Shown here: piece after piece, positions 57,801 through 64,000 of the stretch
Layout of the letters: every line of letters starts with the position of its first letter
How positions within the stretch are numbered: position 1 is the stretch's first letter
DNA from: Struthidea cinerea
Lineage: Eukaryota > Chordata > Aves > Passeriformes > Corcoracidae
Direction: 5' to 3'
Assembly: GCA_013397865.1 (NCBI GenBank)
Contig: VZTI01002345.1
Location: 299,741-363,740, forward strand
Length of the DNA: 64,000 nt
Translations under genes and position numbers: made by a program
The notes under the pieces: model-generated
Database searches by the model: none
What the model was told of the DNA's origin: nothing
The model's input: the letters and a program-made list of their open reading frames with translations, nothing else

Positions 57801-58015
57801 GGAGGGGCAGCAGGAGCCATCCCAGGAAAGGCAGGCAAGGAGCCAGAGGGGCCAGTGCTCAGCGCCGGAGTGTCCCCAAGGGTCCCATCCCGTGGGACAA
57901 GCGCCACAGCCACAGCTCCCGCAGCCCCACCGCGACAGCAGAGCCCCAGGGGCACCTTACCTGTGCATCCCAGCGCCAGGTCCTGGTGCCAGGGGGTCCC
58001 CAGGCAGCAGCCCAT
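45665..58015 (-). CDS. SH3TC2: SH3 domain and tetratricopeptide repeat protein 2 (17 coding exons)
   Basis: This is a complete gene on the minus strand; exons are listed below. Every intron is GT-AG, every phase agrees, and the spliced frame is 1295 residues against 1288 in human. SH3TC2 is an acylated scaffold of the plasma membrane and endocytic recycling compartment, a Rab11 effector needed for peripheral myelination and mutated in Charcot-Marie-Tooth 4C. Seen here: an N terminus MGCC fit for myristoylation at Gly2 and palmitoylation, two SH3-type modules (about 200-246 and 272-336), an acidic linker (about 383-450), and TPR helices from about 470 to the end. Signature stretches are LARTDITSVYRL, ARVYFEEA, CITYHEHW, KQSLRIFIDLE, LHMYEMAEDCYLKTL and YFLLALAAA. 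The gene spans only 12.4 kb. It converges on ADRB2, as in human. SH3TC1 is excluded by residue matches and synteny. Confidence 0.96.
46096..46292 (-). CDS. SH3TC2: SH3TC2 coding exon 16
   Basis: Residues 1167-1232, 197 nt: DQLQELVAFHRLAAAYELLH, MYEMAEDCYLKTL, EALYYCKVYWHLGNLALHKL. Phase 0 end. Confidence 0.95.
46293..46910 (-). other. SH3TC2: SH3TC2 intron 15
   Basis: 618 nt, nothing recognised. Confidence 0.7.
46911..47061 (-). CDS. SH3TC2: SH3TC2 coding exon 15
   Basis: Residues 1117-1166, 151 nt: GAVPLARKLKATQTELRLFN, LAELQISLQGYEKALEFATL. Confidence 0.95.
47062..47544 (-). other. SH3TC2: SH3TC2 intron 14
   Basis: 483 nt. An open frame runs through it from exon 14, but the next TPR exon matches human directly after, so this is intronic. 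Confidence 0.7.
47545..47667 (-). CDS. SH3TC2: SH3TC2 coding exon 14
   Basis: Residues 1076-1116, 123 nt (41 codons): AAIQTALKWDNFSLAMDLYE and DTFFNGSRNRDRAVEFYR. Confidence 0.95.
47668..48133 (-). other. SH3TC2: SH3TC2 intron 13
   Basis: 466 nt, nothing recognised. Confidence 0.7.
48134..48284 (-). CDS. SH3TC2: SH3TC2 coding exon 13
   Basis: Residues 1025-1075, 151 nt: KQSLRIFIDLEEA and LLQEDELVEMYFQ. Phase 0 end. Confidence 0.95.
48285..49281 (-). other. SH3TC2: SH3TC2 intron 12
   Basis: About 1.0 kb. Apart from the CR1-like fragment nothing is recognised. Confidence 0.7.
48940..49085 (+). mobile_element. Diverged CR1-like fragment in SH3TC2 intron 12
   Basis: Plus-strand translation RGVVINHWDKLPKEAMNSLS resembles the CR1 ORF2 C terminus (RVVKHWNRLPREV type). 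It looks older than the other copies; another LINE family is possible. Confidence 0.45.
49282..49462 (-). CDS. SH3TC2: SH3TC2 coding exon 12
   Basis: Residues 965-1024, 181 nt: CLCHFYSKVCPDLQACITYH and ARQLQDRELEG, a TPR segment close to human. Confidence 0.95.
49557..51260 (-). CDS. SH3TC2: SH3TC2 coding exon 11 (large TPR exon)
   Basis: Residues 397-964 in one 1704-nt exon, equal in place to the very large human exon 11. It starts with an acidic Ser-rich linker, then LDDLDYPKFFIDL, SFSFLHSTFYGFSDEDE, and serial TPR helices (ARVYFEEAMSVL, ASIYLKQNMKHK, PLEARICFLIVKLFLQLGR, NLLAMALRGEGHIQEAAENF, QAVSLANLGKLSL). No internal stop or frameshift. Confidence 0.97.
51284..51455 (+). mobile_element. 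CR1 3' tail in SH3TC2 intron 10
   Basis: gggattaggaagagattctt through gatagtggaaggtgtccctg to aaaccattctctgatg. It is antisense to SH3TC2 and its truncated 5' end lies only about 24 nt from exon 11. Confidence 0.85.
51529..51570 (-). CDS. SH3TC2: SH3TC2 coding exon 10
   Basis: Residues 383-396, 42 nt: DGFEPTAMFPKVPP. It is a small linker exon with clean splice sites (TACAG acceptor, GTGAGT donor) and the right phase. GFE is shared with human. Confidence 0.85.
51731..51867 (-). CDS. SH3TC2: SH3TC2 coding exon 9
   Basis: Residues 337-382, 137 nt: GKGFVFLSEEEKSP then LARTDITSVYRL, identical in its last 12 residues to human. Confidence 0.95.
51935..52005 (+). repeat. GGGGT/GGGAT pentamer repeat around a gap
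   Basis: ggggtggggtggggtgggat on one side and gggatgggatgggatg on the other side of the N run. The repeat is G-rich on plus, the template strand of SH3TC2. Confidence 0.85.
51953..51982. other. Assembly gap (30 N)
   Basis: The unknown bases sit inside the pentamer repeat, so the true array length is not known. Confidence 0.95.
52818..53013 (-). CDS. SH3TC2: SH3TC2 coding exon 8 (second SH3 domain)
   Basis: Residues 272-336, 196 nt. DELSFSKGDSIEIIGFFIPG and FVGKSLSTGSIGFVPTRH are the second SH3 domain. It ends two bases into a Leu codon, completed by the first base of exon 9. Confidence 0.95.
53636..53709 (-). CDS. SH3TC2: SH3TC2 coding exon 7
   Basis: Residues 247-271, 74 nt, starting WFLKNYAMSFGLS as in human WFLKNYPGSCGLS. 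Confidence 0.93.
54179..54380 (-). CDS. SH3TC2: SH3TC2 coding exon 6 (first SH3-type module)
   Basis: Residues 180-246, 202 nt. LQLCRNELIHVK and LLTGQRGVVPVTALEPIP are the strand and ALYDY-equivalent parts of the first SH3-like domain. Confidence 0.94.
54463..54606 (-). CDS. SH3TC2: SH3TC2 coding exon 5
   Basis: Residues 132-179, 144 nt, with CLEQLLFGQEFWLDCALVED and HLATIYMDLLLQEG. The donor is GTGTGG, weaker than the others in the gene. Confidence 0.92.
54897..55002 (-). CDS. SH3TC2: SH3TC2 coding exon 4
   Basis: Residues 97-131, 106 nt: ELSARLVCVQ then FKTLEEVWKFSTYLTL, close to human. Confidence 0.93.
55402..55529 (-). CDS. SH3TC2: SH3TC2 coding exon 3
   Basis: Residues 54-96, 128 nt, with LQEAARKKLWALES matching human LQEAARRRLWALEN. 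The acceptor is CCAAG|AG, with A in place of the usual C; the alternative AG two bases on would break the phase. Confidence 0.9.
55774..55878 (-). CDS. SH3TC2: SH3TC2 coding exon 2
   Basis: Residues 19-53, beginning GKAGVTEQSS and ending RDSFPP, 105 nt. Low similarity to the human exon, which is also variable, but phase at both ends and the flanking splice sites fit. Confidence 0.8.
55879..57960 (-). other. SH3TC2: SH3TC2 intron 1
   Basis: A 2.08-kb intron, the longest in the gene. It holds a 2-copy repeat of cactcacayaaactgggatttgc (about 56604-56657) and a 2-copy gggtacctgatgcc-type repeat near 56965-57012. Open frames over 57.0-57.4 kb on both strands have no recognised content. An enhancer would be plausible here but cannot be picked out. 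Confidence 0.7.
57961..58015 (-). CDS. SH3TC2: SH3TC2 coding exon 1
   Basis: Residues 1-18 plus one base: MGCCLGTPWHQDLALGCT. The start is chosen because Gly2 and the adjacent cysteines match the acylated start of human SH3TC2. The frame stays open upstream, but no better start is seen. Donor GTAAGG at 57960. Confidence 0.88.
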
Positions 58016-58160
58016 GCGTGCAGTGACACCAGCAGTGACACCGGCAGTGGGCTGGCAGAGGGCTGGCAGAGGCAGGGCCGCTCGCTGCCCGCCCGTCACC
58101 GCGGCTGGGCACGGCCACAATGCACAATGTCCCCTTTGAGCGGGCCCTGGCACGGCGGGG
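58016..58160 (-). promoter_or_regulatory. SH3TC2: SH3TC2 proximal promoter with tandem SOX-type motif
   Basis: Two directly abutting CACAATG heptamers lie at 58116-58122 and 58123-58129, with a third SOX-like CTTTGAG at 58133-58139 and a CRE half-site CGTCA at 58094-58098. They lie 80-125 nt upstream of the ATG. No TATA box is seen; the region is CpG-rich. SH3TC2 is a Schwann-cell gene known to respond to SOX10, so the cluster is plausible. Confidence 0.4.
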
Positions 58161-58199
58161 GCAGCGGGCACGGGCTCAGGGAAGGGCTTGGGTTGGAGT

Positions 58200-58560
58200 C
58201 ACAGCATCAGTTAGGTTGGGAAAGGCCTTTAAGTCTGGCCACAAACCTGATACTGCCAAGGCCACCACTAAATCATGTCCCTAAGTGCCACATCTGTGTC
58301 TTATAAATGCCCCCAGGGACGGTGGCTCCACCACGTCCTGGACGGGCTGTGCCAGCGCTTGACAAGCCTTTACAAGGAGAAATTTTTCCTATTATCCAAC
58401 CCAAACCTTCCCTGGCCCAGCCTGAGGCCGTTCCCTCTCCTCCTGTCCCTGTTCCCTGGGAGCAGAGCCCGACCCCCCCGGCTGCCCCCTCCTGTCAGGG
58501 AGTTGTGCAGAGCCACAAGGTCCCCCCGGAGCCTCCTCTCCTCCACTCTGCCTTTGCCTC
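58200..58560 (-). mobile_element. CR1 ORF2 C terminus plus tail
   Basis: Minus-strand translation has RRLRGDLVALHNSL and RGNGLRLGQGRFGLDNRKNF, the CR1 ORF2 C terminus, and the tail starts at gagtcacagcatcagttagg. It sits about 185 nt upstream of the SH3TC2 ATG in the same orientation as that gene. Confidence 0.88.
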
Positions 58561-59367
58561 CGGGAGCGCGGTGCCCATCCCACATGGCACATTCCTGGCA
58601 TTCCTCCTCGGGACTCCCTCACTCTGCCAAGCCTGCCCCAGCTTCCAGCTGCTCCCTCCAAGCTGATCTCCACCCAGTTCCAGAGGCAGAGCTGTTCCCG
58701 ACACCGACACGGCTGCCAGCACCTCCTTCACCTGTGGGGACACCGAGCTGGGGCCCATCCAGCATCCTCCATCCGGGGCTGGCGGTGATCCTGGACTTCC
58801 TCCCTGCCCGATGCTTTTCCCGTGTCACCGTGGGGACAGCTGGCAGCACCACGGGCATCTCTGCCAGCTACATCCAGGTGAGTTCCTGCAGCCCAGGCAC
58901 TGCGGGATCCAGGGGCTGGCAGGGCTCACCTCACCCCCGGGGTCAGGGCTGTCGAAATCCCAGATCCAGCACCAGCAGGGATGGGCTGGCGGCTGTGCAG
59001 GATCCCTTGGGCTTCCCAGGATGAGGATGAGTCTCATTCCCTCTTTGCTCACATCCTCGGACCTTCCCCAGCCCCCAGGATCAGGATTTGGGGTGGCTGG
59101 GTGGGCTCACTGCGCTCTGGGTGCTCTGCGGAGCATCTCTGGGCAAGAACAACACAGCCCCTGCAAAATAAAACCCAGAAGGTTTAGGAAGAGAACTTGC
59201 AGGTGGGGAGGTTTTTTAGGGATGGATTTTTACTCCAGCAACCAGCCAGTGCTACCACTGCAGGGATTTGTGTGCTGGGGGTGCTCCAGGAGCATCCCAG
59301 GCTGCATCCCAAGACATGGCAGTGCCTTGAACTTCTCCAGAGTAGGGAATAATTAATCCAGGGAGTA
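58561..59367. other. SH3TC2 upstream flank, nothing recognised
   Basis: Unique-looking GC-rich sequence. No exon recognised. Confidence 0.4.
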
Positions 59368-59492
59368 ATTTAGGCCAGGCTGGATGGGGCTCTGAGCACG
59401 CTGGTGCAGTGGAAGGTGTCCCTGCCCATGAACAGAGGTAAACTTTAAGGTCCTTTTTAACCCAGACCTGGTGGTCTCTGTGATTCCACGAC
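59368..59492 (+). mobile_element. CR1 3' tail
   Basis: taggccaggctggatggggc through ggaaggtgtccctgcccatg to tctctgtgattccacgacc. Plus orientation. Confidence 0.8.
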
Positions 59493-62400
59493 CCAGAGAG
59501 GGAATTTCAGGATTCCCATGGCTGCCACAACTGCAGTGCCCCTAAAGCAAAGCATGAGGAGTACCTGGTTGTGGGACTGGCAGGATGGAACCCACCCACA
59601 TGGAGCTGGCTGGGAATTTCCACACAAAAGTGAAGCCAAAGCAAAAGCCTTTGCAGGAAGGGTTGCACTGAGCAATGCCCCTCCACAGCCAGAGCAGACT
59701 GGAGGAGTGGGGATTCCTAATCCAGATCTCCACATCTGGGACTGCCTGGAGAAGGGAGCATCCTCTCCATCGTCCTGCTGAGCCCCAGGTGTCGGGGGGT
59801 TCTCCAGGCTGGGGTTTGCACTCGGAGCTGTGGGGCTGCAGGAAGGGGCAGCGCTGCTCCCCCCGTGGCAAAGGCGCCGCCTGTTTCCATCGCTCACCAG
59901 CCCACGTTTAAAAAACTCCCCCAGCTGACCTAGGGGTGCTCTGAAGGTGCAGGAATCAGAGGGGCAGCTCAGCCTGCCTGTGCTCGGAACGCACAGATGG
60001 AATTTTGTGATGGATTCAGGTACATCTTTACACAATTGCTGCTTTGGTCCTGTGCTGCCCAAGTTGTCAGAGCTCAAGCAGAGCAGGGTTTTCAAACAAA
60101 GCTTTTTACTTTCCTCAGAAGGTTCTTGGTTTCAGCAGTTCCTGCTCACCAATTACCATCAATGTCTTCTGCACAGGGGAACATTTTATTTTTTTTAAAT
60201 CAACAGAATGGGGAGTTTTGCTCATTTTCTAAACACAAGTGTCTTCCTCTGTGGTTGTGAAATTCCTTTTTGTTTTTAAGTCTACCTTAGCAACTCAGCA
60301 ACCAGACCCATCCCTGTACTAGCAAAGCTGTCACCTCCTGTTTGACCTGAACTGGAATTTGCCTTTTGGCCAGCAAGCTGAAAACCTCCCATTCCGCTTC
60401 CTACCTCTCTGCTTCCCAATAAATCCTGGATCTCCCCTGGAGAGCCCCCATTGCTGCAGCCTGGCCTGGAAAAGCCCGGTCTTGAGAAGTATGGAACATT
60501 TCCTGGGTCTCAGCCTGCTCCAGAGAGGAGTCTCTGCGTATGCCAGCTCTCCGGGGGCTCTGTTCCCATTGCAATCCCAGTGCCAGCCGGCCATGCTTCC
60601 CTCCCCTGGGCATGGAATGGGATGAGAGCGGCTGTCCAGGCCCCCCTTGGCTTGGGGACAGAGCTGCCACCGACACCGCAGCTCTCCGGGGCTGTCACCC
60701 GGCCCCACCCTGCCCTGGCACCAAATCCCCTTTCCCAAACCCAGCTCTGATTTCTCCCGTCCGTTCCCAGCACCCGAACCCAACCTGTCCCTCCCCACCG
60801 TGCTCATCACTGTCACAGCTGAGCCTCAAATCCAGCCTTCGACTCCCAAACTCCGCGGCCCGACCTGGAATTCCAGAGGCGCTGGATCGCTCCAGCACCT
60901 GCCACCAGCGCGTCCCGGCTGTGTTTGCTCAGCTGGGGACAAAGGGCACGGGCAGGGGATGGCCCCGGGAACAGACAGCGGCTGTACTGACCTGCTCCCA
61001 GCTCCCAGCTTCTCTTCCCTCCCGGAGAACTCCTGGATGAAATTCCAGCCTCTCCAAGCCCCGAGGGAACGCTGCGCTGCCGGCACGGAGCTCCCAGGGC
61101 TGCGGACGTGTTTGCGGGGCGGGCGAGCGTGCCCAGCGCTGCCACTCCCTCACACGAGGGCAGGAATTCCTTCCAAGAGCTCCTTATCGTCCTGGGAACC
61201 TCCGCTTCCCAGCAGAGGTCAATGAGTTACCCGGGGCTGTGCTATCAACAGGACACCGCCGGCTCCCGGAATTCCCAGGCACCGAAACAATTCCAGGGAG
61301 GCTCTCCACGGGCTCGGTGCGGCCACCCCAGCCGCAGGGCTCTCCCATTCCAGCCAGGAGCAGCCTCTCCCGGCCTCACCTGTGTCCTGCTCGGGGCCTC
61401 GGTGCCGCGTCCCTGGGGCTGGGGACCTTCCGTCCTCGCCGTGCGACAGCAAAATCCCGGGAGAGGCATTCCCGCCGGGAATTCCACCTCCGAACCCGCC
61501 TTCTTGCCTGCCAAAATGTCAGTCCAGGCGCACAGAACAAGAGATCTGTGGACCCAGCAGTATTTGTGCATCCCGGCTGAAGTCCGCGGCAGAGGGAATT
61601 ACAGGGAATTTTTTCCTCTTGGAAACAATGAAACAGTTAATCCAGAGCTTTCCCGGTATTTCTGTTTCCTTCTGAAGCCGGCCGCTCCTTGGCAGGTTCA
61701 AAAATGACGCCTCGTGGCTTTTCAGCTTGTTATTTCAAACTGAACCTGAAAGCAAAGGAAGTCAGCCCAGAGCCGGCTTCACCGGAGGAAAAAGCAAACA
61801 AAAAACATGAAAGGTTTCGTTTGAGGCCAAAGAAACTCTTGGTTCATGGGTTTGGTCCTCTGGTACGGGTGGGAGCACCCACTTCGGGGTGAGGTGGAGC
61901 AGAGCTTTCCTTCCCTCTGCCTCTGGAATCCCGGTGGGGGAGCGCTGGGACACGGGCAGGAGCACCGGGGACATTTCCTCGGGGCCATTTCCTCGTTCCA
62001 GCGCTCTGCTTTTGCTTTCGCCCCGTGCAGATGGGCACAGAGCAGCGATAAGCACCTGCCCCCTCCAGGTTTCCCACCCTCCTGCAATCCAGGACCCCTC
62101 GGGCTGCACACCCGGAGAACCTGCCCCAGGATTGGGTGGCTTTGGGACAGCATTTCCATTTTCCCAGGTTTTTTGGCAGCTGGGGCGCTGGGGAAGGGGG
62201 GTTCATGCATGGCTGAGGACACGGGCAAATCTCAAGGCTTTCACAGCCAAACTGCTGTGGCCAGTCCCTGAATGCAGCCAGACCGGCCTGGCTTTAAGAT
62301 CTTTCTTCTCATTGATGGCCCTCACTCGGGAATTTTCTTCCGCCTCCAAACCCTTCCCTACTTTTCTCAACACAAGGCAGTCCAAAGCCGCTGCTGCTGC

Positions 62401-64000
62401 ACTGGGAATTCTGCTCCATCCCACAGCTAAAGGGTTAAGAGGGCTCCGGGGCTGAACTGAGCTGAACTCAGCGCTTCACGTTCAGAAATGCTGAGTCCTG
62501 CTCCTCTTGCATTGTTTTCAGCCAGAGCTGGAGGAAATGAGCGCTCCTGGAAAACTGGAAAACCGGAGAACTGGCTCTGTGTGTGTTGGATGGATCCGTG
62601 TGGGACCGGAGGCTGGGATCAGCCTTTGCCACACCAGGAGCTGTGGTTTGAGGTCTCCTCCCTGGCACTGGGGTGTGAATGCCGGGAATCCTCCCTGCTC
62701 CTGCCTGTGAGCGCTACTCCAGAGGCGGCAGCTCGGTGTCACCACCCAGGGGAGCTGCGCAGGGTGAGGAGTTGCTCTGGATGCTCCTGTGAGTCCTTCC
62801 AGCTCGGGATATTCCCTGATTCACGTATTTCAGGGTGTGAGGGGCATTTCAGGGTGTGAGGGGCATTCCAGCTCTGCCCCGGGAAGGGCAGAGCTGCTGG
62901 CACCACAAGCATCATCCCCAAGGAGCTTGTCCCAAACTTTGCAGTAGCAATGCCTGTCCCTGCCCTTCCCCCTGTGCCCAGTGTCACCTCAGGGACATCG
63001 TGGCGTGTTTTGGGCTCAGTGTGGCCTCCTGCAGCCCTCGGGAGAGCTCCTGGACTCACCACCCAGCAAGCGCTCGGCGCAGCCGGGCTCTCCCTGCTGG
63101 GTATTAATGGTCAGAGCCATTAGATGGCAGCAGGAACCGCTGCACAGCATCCCAGCATCGGAAAAGCGGGATTGTCCCCAGCCCTGCTGCCCCCAGCAGC
63201 TCCACGGGCTGGCAAAAAACCCCAAGCCCTGTGGGGCTGCAGAATTGGGATCACCAGGAAGGACGAGGGAAGGCTCCGAAACAGGGGAGCAGCATCCTGA
63301 GCAGCAACAGGGACACAAGAGCTGGGTCTGGAGGACATCTCCAGCGAAAACAACCCTCTGGAGCCCTTCTCCGAGGGATTTTTGGGAGCTCACAGCTGGG
63401 TATGACTCAGGAGTGAGTGGTCGGCAGGGCCACACGCAATTCCAGCGGGGATTTTATCGTGCCTGGGTTAAAGTCACCCCAGGTCAGGCACTGCTCTGGC
63501 AAATCCCGCTGGGAATGTCCAGCCAAGGTTCATCCAGGTGCTACCGGGGATGGAGCTGACTGAAAATCAGCAGGAAAAATTGCTCCAAACATCAAAGCTG
63601 TTCTCCTCGGAGAGGTTTCCAAAGGAAATGGGTTTCGCTTGGAAATGCCTCTAGAAAATGAGACTTTCAAAATATTTCATGTTCATGTTCAGTTTCCCTT
63701 CCAGTTTCTCATTTTCTTTATTATCCTCTGCTTTTACCCTGGTCCTATTTTGCCACTGGAACAGAAATAAACAGGACAAGGAGAAGGAAAGATGACAGAG
63801 TGGATTTATGTGAACCACCCCATCTAATTCCCACAGCTCGAGCTCCAGCTGAACCATCCATTGAGGGGATCATATTTAAAGAAATCTTTGGATAAAGCGG
63901 AAAAAATCAATATTTTTAGACTTCCCTCTGGAAGAAAAAGAGAAAATCTAATTAAGAAATTAATTGCTTATGCTGATCTAGGGGTTTTTTTTGAAGTGCT
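59493..64000. other. Right flank, no gene recognised
   Basis: GC-rich through about 63.5 kb, AT-rich at the very end. A CpG-dense stretch lies at 61030-61480. A 22-bp duplication (tttcagggtgtgaggggcat) is at 62830-62874. ABLIM3 (+) follows in other amniotes, but its LIM-domain start exon is not seen. Confidence 0.45.

Noticed and set aside
58016..58171. Upstream in-frame extension of SH3TC2 (start near 58171)
   Set aside because: Only the ATG at 58015 gives the Gly2/Cys acylation start that matches human SH3TC2.
59493..64000. Search for ABLIM3 LIM-domain exons
   Set aside because: No Cys/His LIM pattern was found in any frame.
1..64000. CRISPR arrays, bacterial operons, tRNA and rRNA genes
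   Set aside because: The DNA is vertebrate nuclear; the regular repeats present are minisatellites, and no tRNA A/B-box pair or rRNA was recognised by eye.

Overview
The window reads as vertebrate, specifically avian, nuclear DNA. Genes have GT-AG introns. Intergenic DNA is studded with short 5'-truncated CR1 LINE tails, the dominant bird retrotransposon. The two protein genes I recognise, ADRB2 (+) and SH3TC2 (-), sit tail to tail, as they do on human 5q32. The species cannot be fixed; a passerine-like bird is an inference from compact introns and CR1 density.

Layout. 1-1.3 kb: flank with nothing recognised. 1.3-4.6 kb: a GC-rich CpG island holding intronless ADRB2 (CDS 1772-3073) with a promoter-like CCAAT / CRE-like / TATA-like stack, a 13-codon upstream ORF, and a polyadenylation signal at 3594. 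4.6-45.6 kb: about 41 kb of intergenic DNA without a convincing coding gene. It contains one longer CR1 copy with reverse-transcriptase sequence (about 6.96-7.87 kb), many CR1 3' tails, several minisatellites and homopolymers, some unique AT-rich stretches that resemble non-coding regulatory elements, and an orphan CpG-rich, TATA-bearing promoter-like element at 40.68-40.92 kb. 45.67-58.02 kb: a complete SH3TC2 gene on the minus strand. I reconstructed 17 coding exons; all phases agree and the sum is 3888 nt, or 1295 codons plus stop. 58.02-64 kb: SH3TC2 upstream flank with a CR1 copy, then GC-rich DNA without a recognised exon. ABLIM3 is expected next by synteny but no coding exon of it is visible here.

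The two genes do not form a pathway. ADRB2 encodes the beta-2 adrenergic receptor, a Gs-coupled plasma-membrane GPCR. SH3TC2 encodes an acylated SH3/TPR scaffold of the endocytic recycling compartment of Schwann cells. Points most worth checking are the three extra residues after the usual PDZ ligand of ADRB2, a CR1 insertion that appears to supply the branch point of the largest SH3TC2 exon, a tandem SOX-type motif just upstream of SH3TC2, and the orphan promoter-like element. I found no new multi-gene system.
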